A DNA stretch of 64,000 nucleotides. Origin: Borrelia maritima. Lineage in GTDB: Bacteria; Spirochaetota; Spirochaetia; Borreliales; Borreliaceae. The notes under the pieces are model-generated. The model ran no database searches, was not told where the DNA came from, and saw only the letters and a program-made list of their open reading frames with translations. Where the stretch lies: contig NZ_CP044535.1 in assembly GCF_008931845.1 (NCBI RefSeq), forward strand, positions 1 to 64,000, written 5' to 3'. Both the position numbers and the translations under genes were made by a program. Within the stretch, counting starts at the first letter, position 1, and the number at the start of each line of letters is the position of its first letter. Positions 21,059-29,505 of the stretch are shown here, one piece after another.

Positions 21059-22076
21059 TAAGACTATCCTCTTTCATCTCTAAGTTTAAGTGAAGATACG
21101 CAAACTCAGTAGCTTTACGACCTCTGTGAGTTCTATTAATAAATCCTTTCATAATTAAATAAGGCTCATAAAAGTCTTCAAGAGAATCTGCTGTTTCCCC
21201 TACAGAAATAGCTAAAGTATCAACACCTACAGGCCCCCCATTAAATTTCAATATCAAACTTCTTAAAATATTTCTATCTTGCTCATCAAGACCTTCCCCA
21301 TCAATTCTAAGCATTTCAAGCCCAATTGCAACAATGTCACTTGTAATAATCAAACTTCCAGTTACTTGAGCAATATCTCTTATTCGTCTTAAAAGTCTAT
21401 TTGCTATACGGGGAGTTCCTCTTGAACTTCTTGCAAGAAGAAAAGCAGCATCCTCTTCTATTTCAATATTTAAAATAAGAGAATTTCTTTTTATTATCTC
21501 AACAAGCTCTATTTCACTGTAAAGTTCAAATCTTGCAGTAATTCCAAATCTCGCATAAAGTGGAGATGTTACTCTTCCAGGCTTAGTAGTAGCTCCAATC
21601 AATGTGAATTTTGGAAGTGGCATTCGAACAGTTCTTGCATTGGCTCCTTGCCCGATTACCCAATCTAGCTCATAATCCTCCATAGCAATACAAAGCATTT
21701 CTTCTATTATTGGCCTAAGTCTATGTATTTCATCAATAAATAAAACACTCTTCTCATCAAGACCTGTCAAAATTCCAATAATATCTTTGGGCCTGTCAAA
21801 AGCTGGAGCTGAAGTAATCTTAATAGAAGCATTCATCTCAAAGGCAATAATACTTGCAAGAGTAGTTTTTCCAAGACCTGGTGGGCCACTTAAAAAAACA
21901 TGATCTAAAGCTTCATCTCTCTCTTTAGAAGCTTTTATAAAAATACTAAGAGTTTCTTTAACATTAACCTGACCTTTAAAATCTTCAAAAACTTTAGGCC
22001 TAAGCTCATTTTCACCCTTATCATATAAATAATTTTCATTAGAACTTAAAAAGTTTATATTATTTTCGTCTCTCAT
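21033..22076 (-). CDS. ruvB: Holliday junction branch migration helicase RuvB
   Basis: AAA+ motor of the RuvAB complex. Walker A is G-P-P-G-L-G-K-T-T, Walker B is D-E-I-H-R, sensor 1 lies in G-A-T-T-K-P-G, and the arginine finger region Y-A-R-F-G-I follows. A C-terminal winged helix ends with the R-T-x-R-G-R motif. SD (AAGAGG) is 5 nt from the ATG. It follows ruvA at 44 nt and overlaps queA, so ruvA-ruvB-queA are likely one transcript. Borrelia lacks an obvious ruvC, and none is seen here. Confidence 0.97.
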   Translation of the reverse strand: MRDENNINFLSSNENYLYDKGENELRPKVFEDFKGQVNVKETLSIFIKASKERDEALDHVFLSGPPGLGKTTLASIIAFEMNASIKITSAPAFDRPKDIIGILTGLDEKSVLFIDEIHRLRPIIEEMLCIAMEDYELDWVIGQGANARTVRMPLPKFTLIGATTKPGRVTSPLYARFGITARFELYSEIELVEIIKRNSLILNIEIEEDAAFLLARSSRGTPRIANRLLRRIRDIAQVTGSLIITSDIVAIGLEMLRIDGEGLDEQDRNILRSLILKFNGGPVGVDTLAISVGETADSLEDFYEPYLIMKGFINRTHRGRKATEFAYLHLNLEMKEDSLSEDQRVSF

Positions 22077-22120
22077 AAATACCTCTTAAAGACTATTTTA
22101 TAACTATTAAAAACCAATAA

Positions 22121-22711
22121 TTAATTTGTCATTCTTTTTAAAACCTCCTTAAATAAAAATTGCTCCTTTTCAGAGTCTTTTAAATTTGCAAATTCAGTTA
22201 GATTACAGGCTTCTTTAAGCTTGCTATTAACAATTTTTCTGTCAAATCCCATGCTAACAATCGATTCTTCTAATTCTTTAAATCCAAAAAGACTAGATTC
22301 AGGCTCATTACTAATCAAAAGCTTACCTTGAAGATGTAAAAACATTTTACCAGCCATTTTTTTGCCAATGCCTTTAATTTTAGCAACAAGTTCAATATCT
22401 TCTCTATCAATAGCATCCTTAAACTCATTATATCTTATATTAGACAACACCCTTAAAGCAGCCCTTGGCCCTATTCCACTTACTCCAATAAGCCCTTTGA
22501 AAGTCTCTCTTTCATCTGAATTCAAAAATCCAAAAAGTTTTAATTCATTTTCTCTTATATAAAGATAAGTAAAGAGCTCAACCTTGTCTGACAACCTAAA
22601 ATTAGCAAGGCAAAATGTACTAACTAAAAGCTCAAATTCAAAAACAGTGGTCATTAAAATTAAACTAGATTCTTTTTTTTCTATAACTTTACCATGAATC
22701 TTATTTATCAT
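22121..22711 (-). CDS. ruvA: Holliday junction DNA-binding protein RuvA
   Basis: Junction-specific binding subunit (196 aa) that recruits RuvB. The OB-fold N-terminal domain starts M-I-x-x-I-x-G-K-V. Two helix-hairpin-helix motifs follow: G-V-S-G-I-G-P-R-A-A-L and I-K-G-I-G-K-K-M-A. The C-terminal RuvB-contacting domain is present but short. No Shine-Dalgarno precedes the ATG, and a TATAAT lies just 8 nt upstream, so the message may begin at or next to the start codon. Confidence 0.95.
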   Translation of the reverse strand: MINKIHGKVIEKKESSLILMTTVFEFELLVSTFCLANFRLSDKVELFTYLYIRENELKLFGFLNSDERETFKGLIGVSGIGPRAALRVLSNIRYNEFKDAIDREDIELVAKIKGIGKKMAGKMFLHLQGKLLISNEPESSLFGFKELEESIVSMGFDRKIVNSKLKEACNLTEFANLKDSEKEQFLFKEVLKRMTN

Positions 22712-22719
22712 ATAATTAA

Positions 22720-22749
22720 ATTATATTACACAGAAACATCCGATTTAAA
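22720..22749 (-). promoter_or_regulatory. Putative sigma-70 promoter of ruvA, near-leaderless
   Basis: On the minus strand a TTTAAA (22749-22744) and a perfect TATAAT (22725-22720) are 18 nt apart. The -10 box ends 8 nt before the ruvA ATG at 22711, so the transcript would have a leader of only about 0-2 nt. The -35 matches the consensus at four of six positions. AT-rich sequence makes chance matches likely. Confidence 0.4.
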
Positions 22750-22780
22750 GCAAGAATTTTAAATAAAAAAAGGGCACTAA

Positions 22781-23920
22781 ATGAAGAATCAATTTTTAAA
22801 TACCTATTTTCAATTAATTACAACTATTTTTTTAATCTTATCTATACCTATGGCAGCAGAAGAAACGGCAAACACACTAAAAGTTCCAAATGGATTTAAA
22901 GTCGAAATTTTTTTAAAAAATATAATTGAAAAACCAAGGGGAATTACAAGCGATCAAGATGGAAACATATTCATAGGATCTGGGAGTAATTTTGCATACT
23001 TTGTAACAAAAAACAAAAAAATTTATACCATAGCTAAAACCCTACAAAAACCCATTGGCATTGCTTATTGGGATAATAAACTATATATATCTTCTGTTGA
23101 TAAAATATATGTGGTTGAAAATGTAAAAGAAGAAATTAATAAAAGCATAAAAGCAGATAAAGACTATACATGGAAAATGCAAATTTTTGCATTTTTACCA
23201 AAAAATAATTCTCAAATGCATTCAGGGCGTTATATTAAAGTGGATCCTAAAAATAACAAATTAATAGTAAACATAGGATCCCAACATAATGTCAAAATTC
23301 CTCCAAAAAAAGAAGCAATAATCCTTAGTATTGATTTAAAAACAAAAAAAGAAGATATAATAGCTTTTGGAGTAAGAAACTCGGTTGGATTTGATTTTCA
23401 TCCAATTAGCAATGAAATATATTTTAGCGACAATGGTCAAGACGGATTGGGTGACAACATTCCTCCAGATGAAATAAATTTAATAACCAAATATAAAGAA
23501 CACTTTGGATTTCCATATGTGTATGGGAAAAACCAAAAAAATTACAATTTTTATAACAAAGCACCCAAAAACACTAAGTTTACTCCGTCTACTTATGACC
23601 TTCCTGCACATGTAGCTCCACTTGGAATACACTTTTACCGAGAAAATAACTTTCCAAAAGAATATATAAATAAATTATTCATAGCAGAACATGGCTCATG
23701 GAACAGATCTTCTCCTGTTGGCTACAAAATAACTACACTAGACATTGATTCTAAAAACAGAACAGCAAAAAATTATAAGGTCTTTTTATCTGGATTTTTA
23801 AAACCTGACAACTCTAAATTTGGGCGCCCTGTTGATATAACCACATATTATGACGGCTCAATTCTTTTTACAGATGATTTTGGAAATAAAATTTACAGAG
23901 TTTACTACGAAAAAACTTAA
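22781..23920 (+). CDS. Exported beta-propeller sugar dehydrogenase-like protein
   Basis: A 379-residue protein with a signal peptide (hydrophobic residues 9-25, then A-A-E). The mature part resembles PQQ-dependent sorbosone/glucose dehydrogenases: P-R-G-I-T-S-D-Q-D-G-N-I-F-I-G, G-V-R-N-S-V-G-F-D-F-H-P, F-S-D-N-G-Q-D-G-L-G-D-N-I-P-P-D-E and A-E-H-G-S-W-N-R-S are family motifs, including the Asp/Asn calcium region. Borrelia is not known to make PQQ, so it may work as a non-redox propeller or use something else (inference). A single plus-strand gene between divergent ruvA and convergent yebC. B31 position BB_0024. Confidence 0.78.
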   Translation: MKNQFLNTYFQLITTIFLILSIPMAAEETANTLKVPNGFKVEIFLKNIIEKPRGITSDQDGNIFIGSGSNFAYFVTKNKKIYTIAKTLQKPIGIAYWDNKLYISSVDKIYVVENVKEEINKSIKADKDYTWKMQIFAFLPKNNSQMHSGRYIKVDPKNNKLIVNIGSQHNVKIPPKKEAIILSIDLKTKKEDIIAFGVRNSVGFDFHPISNEIYFSDNGQDGLGDNIPPDEINLITKYKEHFGFPYVYGKNQKNYNFYNKAPKNTKFTPSTYDLPAHVAPLGIHFYRENNFPKEYINKLFIAEHGSWNRSSPVGYKITTLDIDSKNRTAKNYKVFLSGFLKPDNSKFGRPVDITTYYDGSILFTDDFGNKIYRVYYEKT

Positions 23921-23926
23921 ATAAAA

Positions 23927-24658
23927 CTAACTTAATTCTTCCGGAATCTCTAAATTATGAATTACTTCCTGAACATCATCAAAGTCTTCAAGCTTTTCAA
24001 CAAGAAGAATTATTTTTTCTGCTTGCTCTTTGTTTAAAGAAATTTTATTTTCAGGAATTAAAGCTATCTCTGCAACCTCTTCTTTAAATTCAGGCTTTAA
24101 AAAAGATAAGACTTTATCAAAATCATCAGGACTTGTTATAACTTCTGCTTCATTATTTGAAACTAAAATATCTTCAGCACCAACTTCTAATGCAAGCTCC
24201 ATTATTTCATCCTCAAGATATTTTTCTAAGTTGTAAACAATTAGACCCTTTCTGTAGAACATATATGAAACTGAACCTGGAGCACCAAGAGATCCCCCAC
24301 CTTTTGCAAGAACACTTTTCACATCGCTAGAAGTTCTGTTTTTATTGTCCGTTAGGCATTTAATCATTAATGCTACTCCATAAGGAGCATAAGCCTCATA
24401 AGTGACTTCAAAATATTCAACCCCTTCATTGCCACCAATACCCTTTTTTATTGCCTTCTCAATATTATCTTTTGGCATATTGGCAACTTTGGCCTTATTA
24501 ACGGCAACTCTTAGTCTCGGATTAGAATCAATATCTCCCCCTCCAATTTTAGCTGCAATAGTTATTTCTCTTATTAGCTTTGTAAAAATTTTATTGCGCT
24601 TTGCATCAAGAGCGCCCTTTTTTCTCTTTATTGTTGACCATTTGCTATGTCCAGACAT
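23927..24658 (-). CDS. YebC/PmpR family transcription/translation factor
   Basis: TACO1/YebC family protein (243 aa), starting with the invariant M-S-G-H-S-K-W-S-T-I-K and followed by K-G-A-L-D-A-K-R. Members bind DNA as regulators or help ribosomes pass proline stretches; in B. burgdorferi a YebC homologue has been reported to affect virulence gene expression. Its ATG directly follows the folD stop (TAG-ATG), and the folD end supplies the GAGGTG ribosome site. Confidence 0.93.
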   Translation of the reverse strand: MSGHSKWSTIKRKKGALDAKRNKIFTKLIREITIAAKIGGGDIDSNPRLRVAVNKAKVANMPKDNIEKAIKKGIGGNEGVEYFEVTYEAYAPYGVALMIKCLTDNKNRTSSDVKSVLAKGGGSLGAPGSVSYMFYRKGLIVYNLEKYLEDEIMELALEVGAEDILVSNNEAEVITSPDDFDKVLSFLKPEFKEEVAEIALIPENKISLNKEQAEKIILLVEKLEDFDDVQEVIHNLEIPEELS

Positions 24659-25564
24659 CTACACCTCCAATAATTTTTCCAGTCTATCTAAAATATCAAG
24701 CATATTATTATTAATCAAATGAGCTTTAATTGTATTAAACATTAACATAAGCACTGTAACTGGTCCTATTCCTCCCTTAACAGGAGTAATAAATTTAACA
24801 CAATCTTTAATATTGTCAAAATCTGTATCGCCTGAGAGAATTTTTCCGTTATTAGTCTCAATTTCAGAAATACCAATATCAATCACATAAGGATTTCTAC
24901 TCAACATACTTTTATCTATCAACTTGGGCTTACCAACAGCCGAAATAATAATATCAGCCTGTCTTAAATAAACATCTAGATAAATACTTTTACTGTGACA
25001 AGTAATAACAGTTGCATCATAAGGCTTTGACGAGAGTAATATTGAAATAGGCCTTCCTACAAGAGGACTTCTGCCAACTACAACAACCGTTTTCCCCGAT
25101 GTTTTTATCTCTTCATCTCGCAAAATCTTTAATACAGCAAGAGCTGTACAAGGAATAAATCCTTTTTTATCACCCAAAATCATTTTACCCAAATTAACAA
25201 AAGACAAACCATCAACATCTTTTGAAGAAACTATGCCATTTAAAATAGAATTTAAATCCATACCTTCTAAAAAGGGCAATTGAACAATAATTCCATCTGT
25301 ACTTAAATTTTTATTTTCTCTATTAATTACTTTTAAAATATCACTTTGAACAGAATTTGCAGAAAATTTAATCACTTCAACATTTAAGCCAATCTCTTTT
25401 GCAACTCGACTCTTAATTGAAACATAAAGCTTGCTTGCAGGCTCATCATTTGCTAAAATAACTTTTAATGCAATTTTATATCTCAAGTCATACTGTTTTA
25501 AGAATTCTTTAAGTATTAAATAATACTTATTTGCAAAATCCCTCCCATTAAACACAGTATTCAA
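24659..25564 (-). CDS. folD: Bifunctional methylenetetrahydrofolate dehydrogenase/cyclohydrolase
   Basis: Interconverts 5,10-methylene-, methenyl- and 10-formyl-tetrahydrofolate. S-K-L-Y-V-S-I-K supplies the YxxxK catalytic pair. V-V-V-G-R-S-P-L-V-G-R-P is the dinucleotide-binding motif, and P-V-K-G-G-I-G-P-V-T is the conserved C-terminal signature. At 301 aa it is of usual length. The 10-formyl product feeds Fmt, whose gene is also in this window at 58.5 kb. A TATAAT box (25605-25600, minus strand) with a weak -35 lies upstream. Confidence 0.96.
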   Translation of the reverse strand: MNTVFNGRDFANKYYLILKEFLKQYDLRYKIALKVILANDEPASKLYVSIKSRVAKEIGLNVEVIKFSANSVQSDILKVINRENKNLSTDGIIVQLPFLEGMDLNSILNGIVSSKDVDGLSFVNLGKMILGDKKGFIPCTALAVLKILRDEEIKTSGKTVVVVGRSPLVGRPISILLSSKPYDATVITCHSKSIYLDVYLRQADIIISAVGKPKLIDKSMLSRNPYVIDIGISEIETNNGKILSGDTDFDNIKDCVKFITPVKGGIGPVTVLMLMFNTIKAHLINNNMLDILDRLEKLLEV

Positions 25565-25648
25565 AATATACCTCTTAAACCTAACAAGATTACCCTAATA
25601 TTATACTTAGATTGTCGATATAAGAAAAGCTAAACTGCTAAATTCAAA

Positions 25649-25677
25649 TTGTAATTAAATTTATTTTCAACTATAAT
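25649..25677 (+). promoter_or_regulatory. Putative sigma-70 promoter of the beta-barrel gene
   Basis: TTGTAA (25649-25654) and a perfect TATAAT (25672-25677) are 17 nt apart. The start would fall near 25684, giving a leader of about 29 nt that contains GGAG 4 nt before the ATG at 25713. Spacing and elements fit a housekeeping promoter driving this gene and the lipoprotein gene after it. Confidence 0.6.
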
Positions 25678-25712
25678 AAACAAAGATAATAATTTTAAAA
25701 GAATGGAGAATA

Positions 25713-26351
25713 ATGAAAAAATACCTTTATTTTACACTAATTGCAATCTTGTTAATTAGTGTAAACACAAAAAAAGTTGAAGCCGCAGCTAATATTGATA
25801 GGCATACAAACTCTACTTTAGGAATAGATTTAAGCGTTGGAGTGCCTATCTTTTACAATGACTTATCAAGAGCTTATTCTACTAATTTATATCCCGGAGG
25901 AATTGGAGCAATCAAATATCAGTACCATATTCTAAACAATTTAGCAATTGGACTTGAGTTAAGATATATGTTTAACTTTGACATTAACCATTCTTTTAAT
26001 ATATTAAATCCAGATTCCAGTGTAGGCAAAATTTTTTATAGTGTGCCTATTACATTTTCAGTAAACTATATATTTGATATAGGAGAATTATTTCAAATTC
26101 CAGTTTTCACAAATGTAGGGTTTTCTCTTAATACATATGGAGATAGAAATAACAACATTACAAACTTAAGAACTTTTGATGCACTCCCTACAATCTCTTT
26201 TGGATCTGGAATTTTGTGGAACTTTAACTATAAATGGTCTTTTGGAACAACAGCATCTTGGTGGATGATGTTTGAATTTGGGAATTCTGCTAAAATGGCA
26301 CATTTTGCACTTATATCATTATCAGTTACAGTAAATGTAAATAAATTGTAG
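25713..26351 (+). CDS. Putative outer-membrane beta-barrel protein
   Basis: A 212-residue protein with a clear signal peptide (residues 1-25, cleavage after V-E-A-A or nearby). The mature part alternates about eight amphipathic beta-strands with short turns: G-I-D-L-S-V-G-V-P, G-A-I-K-Y-Q-Y, L-A-I-G-L-E-L-R-Y-M-F, V-P-I-T-F-S-V-N-Y-I-F, S-F-G-S-G-I-L-W-N-F, and a final A-L-I-S-L-S-V-T-V-N-V. This fits a small OmpA/OmpX-size barrel. One nucleotide separates its stop from the next gene, which encodes a lipoprotein linked to barrel assembly. B31 position BB_0027. Confidence 0.72.
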   Translation: MKKYLYFTLIAILLISVNTKKVEAAANIDRHTNSTLGIDLSVGVPIFYNDLSRAYSTNLYPGGIGAIKYQYHILNNLAIGLELRYMFNFDINHSFNILNPDSSVGKIFYSVPITFSVNYIFDIGELFQIPVFTNVGFSLNTYGDRNNNITNLRTFDALPTISFGSGILWNFNYKWSFGTTASWWMMFEFGNSAKMAHFALISLSVTVNVNKL

Positions 26352-26352
26352 G

Positions 26353-27408
26353 ATGAAAATGAAACAAAAATATGAAAACTATTTTAAAAAAAGATTAATT
26401 TTAAACCTATTAATATTTTTACTACTAGCATGCTCAAGCGAATCTATATTTTCCCAATTAGGAAATCTGCAAAAAATAAACCATGAATATAATATTTTGG
26501 GCAGTTCAAGTCCAATAGGAATCTCTCTAGTAGGAGAAACTCTCTACATTGCAGCTATGCATTTATTTAAAAAAGAAAACGGCAAGATTGAAAAAATTGA
26601 TTTAAGCAATTCTTATGAATTTATAAATGACATTGTAAATGTATCTGGAAAAACCTATCTTTTAGCGCAAAACAAAAAAGCAGAACTAGAGGTTTGTGAA
26701 CTAAATGGAAAAGATTGGAAATTAAAATTTAAAAAACCATTAAAAGCATATAAATTTTTAAAATCTGTGGGCAAAGATGGTGTAAAAGAAGCATATATTT
26801 TAGCTATAGACAAAAACAAGCAAGAGAGAATTTTTGATCTAGAAGGCATGGATAAAACACCATCACAAGCTAATAAAAATGACAAATTTTATCAAATATC
26901 AAATGAAAATAACTTAATTACAGGAAATTCACTTAAAATATGGCAAATAAATAACAATACATATAAAAGCATAGACTATCAACAAGCAAAAGAAATAATG
27001 CCTATTATTAAAACAAACATTAGAGGTTTTTCTGAAATCTTAGTAATGACTGGTGGTTATAATAATTTAGAAACAAAATTTAAAGTGTATTCAAGTGTAA
27101 ATAATTACACAACACCAATATTCATTCAAGACGAAGTAGGCGAATTTAACAGCTACTTTGCAAGAGAATTTAATGATGCAATATTAATCGGAAGTAATAA
27201 TGGGTTTGCAGAATTTAAAAAAAATAAAGAAGGAGTTTTTGCTTTACAAGGACCCTCAAAATCTGTAGAACCTGGAGCTTATAACGGTTCTCAGTTAAGC
27301 AAAACGGGTCTTAACGATATTATTCCTGTATCAAACAACACAATTTATATACTAACTCAAGGTAAAGGATTGTGGAAATTGGAAAACAAAAAATTAACTA
27401 AAGAATAA
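26353..27408 (+). CDS. Outer-membrane lipoprotein associated with the BAM complex
   Basis: A lipoprotein of 351 residues: basic N-terminus, hydrophobic stretch, then lipobox L-L-A-C with Cys27 as the lipidation site. The mature protein repeats short beta-rich units, compatible with a propeller, and B31 BB_0028 has been reported as a partner of BamA in Borrelia, functionally resembling BamB. That link is from memory; the sequence itself shows only the lipobox and beta-rich pattern. It converges with the DUF188 gene, and the two coding ends overlap by 15 nt. Confidence 0.8.
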   Translation: MKMKQKYENYFKKRLILNLLIFLLLACSSESIFSQLGNLQKINHEYNILGSSSPIGISLVGETLYIAAMHLFKKENGKIEKIDLSNSYEFINDIVNVSGKTYLLAQNKKAELEVCELNGKDWKLKFKKPLKAYKFLKSVGKDGVKEAYILAIDKNKQERIFDLEGMDKTPSQANKNDKFYQISNENNLITGNSLKIWQINNNTYKSIDYQQAKEIMPIIKTNIRGFSEILVMTGGYNNLETKFKVYSSVNNYTTPIFIQDEVGEFNSYFAREFNDAILIGSNNGFAEFKKNKEGVFALQGPSKSVEPGAYNGSQLSKTGLNDIIPVSNNTIYILTQGKGLWKLENKKLTKE

Positions 27409-27828
27409 AGAATAAAAATTCGTTATAAATTTCTCATATCTAGATTTATTAAAATCTAGATCATAATATTTTTTAATCTTAATTTTCAAATTAAGATTAA
27501 TCTTAGACCTAAAACATAAATAATTTATATTATTTATATTAAAAATTTGGCCTTCATCATTCATGACCTTGGTTTCAATATCTAAAAGAAGTTTAGCAAA
27601 AAAAATATCTCGAGTAATAACAAGACTGTACCTATCTGCTAAATTCAAAATAAATGCATCAACATTATCTACCACTTCTAAAACAACATTTTCTGCTTCT
27701 TCCAAATTCAAAACTTTATTAGAAACTACAATAAGTTTTGATTTATTGTAGTTTCTAATAAAGTTTTGTAAAAATTTTATTATCTTAAAATTACAAGAAT
27801 CAGCATCAACAAAAATTTTATTTAACAA
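27394..27828 (-). CDS. DUF188 (YaiI/YqxD) family protein
   Basis: A 144-residue PIN-like protein. F-V-D-A-D-S-C at the N-terminus matches the V-D-A-D-A-C signature of YaiI/Yqx[15 protein letters not shown] and [10 protein letters not shown] follow in family order, with Asp residues that could bind metal. The family resembles nucleases but has no settled function. The early coding region (27709-27768) contains a perfect 26-bp inverted repeat. It starts inside the end of the upstream LepB-like gene (11-nt overlap). B31 position BB_0029. Confidence 0.75.
   Translation of the reverse strand: MLNKIFVDADSCNFKIIKFLQNFIRNYNKSKLIVVSNKVLNLEEAENVVLEVVDNVDAFILNLADRYSLVITRDIFFAKLLLDIETKVMNDEGQIFNINNINYLCFRSKINLNLKIKIKKYYDLDFNKSRYEKFITNFYSLFFS
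27438..27498 (+). terminator. Tandem hairpins inside the convergent gene, possible terminator of the lipoprotein operon
   Basis: Two perfect hairpins lie 13 nt apart: 27438-27447 with 27452-27461 (10-bp stem, 4-nt loop ATTA) and 27475-27484 with 27489-27498 (10-bp stem, loop TTCA). A T-run at 27469-27474 lies between them. They fall 30-90 nt after the lipoprotein stop, inside the 3' end of the opposing gene, where no intergenic space exists. Confidence 0.45.
27709..27768. repeat. Perfect 26-bp inverted repeat within a coding sequence
   Basis: Bases 27709-27734 and 27743-27768 are exact reverse complements over 26 bp, with an 8-nt loop (GTTTTGAT). The repeat starts with CAAAACTTTATTAG and contains several G:C pairs, so it is not a simple AT tract. 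It is fully within the DUF188 gene, encoding roughly residues 21-40, and would fold as a long hairpin in either transcript. Confidence 0.9.
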
Positions 27829-28453
27829 TCTTATATTCCACTACTTTAAAGGCCAAAAAAGAAATAATAGCATTTTTATTAATCGGTCCAAATATTCTAG
27901 AATCATTTAAAACACTTAAATTGTCATTTAATAAAAAAATTTCATTTTTTTTCAAAATAAAACATTTAACCACTTCATCTGTATTAAAAAAATCATTTAA
28001 CTTATAATAACTAACTAAATTGCCATTCAAATAAAAAAAATTTGTATCCTTTTTATTTACTAAAACATTTAAACCTCTAACATACACAGAATCGCCCTGA
28101 ACAGCCGCTATTCTTGACACCTTATAGCTTGCTTTTTTAAAAATTTTATTTAAAAAAAAGAAATCTTTTATTAAAGTTAATAAAAAATTATTACTTAATC
28201 TAAAATCTTCATAAAGAACAATATCATTCATTTTTAAGGGAACAAAAAAAGATGTTATATGTGTTGCAACAAAAAATAAACTAGCATTTCGTGTTATTGT
28301 TGGCAACATCTCATTACCTTTAATTATAAAAACTTGCAAAACAAACTTTGTGAAAAAAAAATTTAATATTAAAAATGCTAAAACATATTTTAAAAAAATT
28401 TTTCTTTGCTTTTTTTTAAAAAGTCTTTGTTCAAAGGTTAAATATCGGGCCAC
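27818..28453 (-). CDS. Signal peptidase I-like protein lacking the catalytic dyad
   Basis: A type I signal peptidase homologue of 211 residues with an N-terminal membrane helix (about 21-43). The serine motif, normally S-M-x-P-T, reads E-M-L-P-T with Glu48 in place of the nucleophile. The lysine box, normally K-R-x-x-G-x-P-G-D, reads S-R-I-A-A-V-Q-G-D with Ser113 in place of the general base. The last box is degenerate ([11 protein letters not shown] instead of GDNRDNSxDSR). Fold retained, activity very probably lost. The start is GTG at 28453, one nucleotide after the stop of the intact lepB. Annotated lepB-1 in B31. Confidence 0.8.
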   Translation of the reverse strand: MARYLTFEQRLFKKKQRKIFLKYVLAFLILNFFFTKFVLQVFIIKGNEMLPTITRNASLFFVATHITSFFVPLKMNDIVLYEDFRLSNNFLLTLIKDFFFLNKIFKKASYKVSRIAAVQGDSVYVRGLNVLVNKKDTNFFYLNGNLVSYYKLNDFFNTDEVVKCFILKKNEIFLLNDNLSVLNDSRIFGPINKNAIISFLAFKVVEYKIVK

Positions 28454-28454
28454 T

Positions 28455-29435
28455 TTAAATAAATCCTACCCTAGAAAATGGAAGATATATTATTAGGGTT
28501 CTGCCAAGCACCTTATCTTTATTGATTACTCCAAAAAATCGACCATCATGAGAATTGTCTCTATTGTCTCCAATTGGCAAAACATACCCATAAGGAACAT
28601 AAATCCCATAATCCCTTATTATAGCTTTTTCTATATAATAATCAACATAGGGCATAAAAGCAGATAAATACTTATATTCCAATCTCTCAAGCTCAAACCT
28701 ATCAATCACTCTAACATCAAAAAATGAGAAATCGGGAGTACTACTTAAATTTATATTTAACTGGCGCAGAGCAATAAACATAGCAAAATCACCATAAATC
28801 TCGTAGTCCTCATTTGCTACAATTTTTTTAATATTAAAACTTTGATCAACCAAATCCCAATAAGAATCTTCTAAAATAAAATTCTCTTCACCTTCTCTTT
28901 TAATATAAGCTTTCCCGCTATTAAATCTAACAATTTTACCGTCTGTAAATACACCCCTTTTTACAAGAAATCTAACACTAGGATTGCCGTATTCATCTCT
29001 ATCAAGATCAACAAAAGATAGCGTTAACATGTAAAGTATTCTTTGAAAGATATCAAAAAAAACACCCTTTGATTTATATTCTGGATTTTCAAAAATAATA
29101 ATATCGGATTCTTCTGGAGTTTTAAAACCATTAATCTTAAATAATCCAGGTAAAAGTTCGGGACCGTAAGAAAATTTATCTACAAACAAAAAATCTCCTA
29201 TTTGAAGAGTATTTTCCATTGAACCTGATGGTATTTTATAAGCTTGAACAAAATACTGATTTATTGCCAGTACAAAAATTGCTGCTGCTAAAAAATCAAA
29301 TAAAAAGTTAAGCAAAAATCCTCGTTTCTTTGCCCTTAACTTGCAAAAATACTTTTTTCTTTTTCGATATGTCAAGTATTTTTCAACAAGACATACCAAA
29401 AAAGATGCAAATTTATCCAATCTTTTTAAATGCAT
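28455..29435 (-). CDS. lepB: Signal peptidase I
   Basis: Membrane-bound protease removing signal peptides of exported proteins. One N-terminal helix (about 42-64) leads to the nucleophile Ser72 in P-S-G-S-M-E-N-T-L, the general base Lys159 in F-L-V-K-R, and G-D-N-R-D-N-S-H-D-G-R (289-299). Both catalytic residues are present, though the usual Pro after S-M-x is Asn and the GxPGD after the lysine is changed. At 326 aa it carries an insertion relative to short LepBs. It probably does the real cleavage for this pair; another lepB is known elsewhere in Borrelia. Confidence 0.88.
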   Translation of the reverse strand: MHLKRLDKFASFLVCLVEKYLTYRKRKKYFCKLRAKKRGFLLNFLFDFLAAAIFVLAINQYFVQAYKIPSGSMENTLQIGDFLFVDKFSYGPELLPGLFKINGFKTPEESDIIIFENPEYKSKGVFFDIFQRILYMLTLSFVDLDRDEYGNPSVRFLVKRGVFTDGKIVRFNSGKAYIKREGEENFILEDSYWDLVDQSFNIKKIVANEDYEIYGDFAMFIALRQLNINLSSTPDFSFFDVRVIDRFELERLEYKYLSAFMPYVDYYIEKAIIRDYGIYVPYGYVLPIGDNRDNSHDGRFFGVINKDKVLGRTLIIYLPFSRVGFI

Positions 29436-29468
29436 AATCTAACCTCAAGAATTAAATCATACAAAATA

Positions 29469-29498
29469 TTGACACTTATTTAAATACTTTTCTATACT
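29469..29498 (+). promoter_or_regulatory. Strong sigma-70 promoter giving a leaderless transcript
   Basis: A perfect -35 TTGACA (29469-29474) and a -10 TATACT (29493-29498) with 18-nt spacing. The ATG of the downstream gene begins 8 nt after the -10 box, exactly where transcription would be expected to start. There is no Shine-Dalgarno in the 7 nt between. The divergent lepB starts at 29435, so this promoter belongs to the PEGA-protein gene. Confidence 0.7.
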
Positions 29499-29505
29499 TT
29501 AAAAG

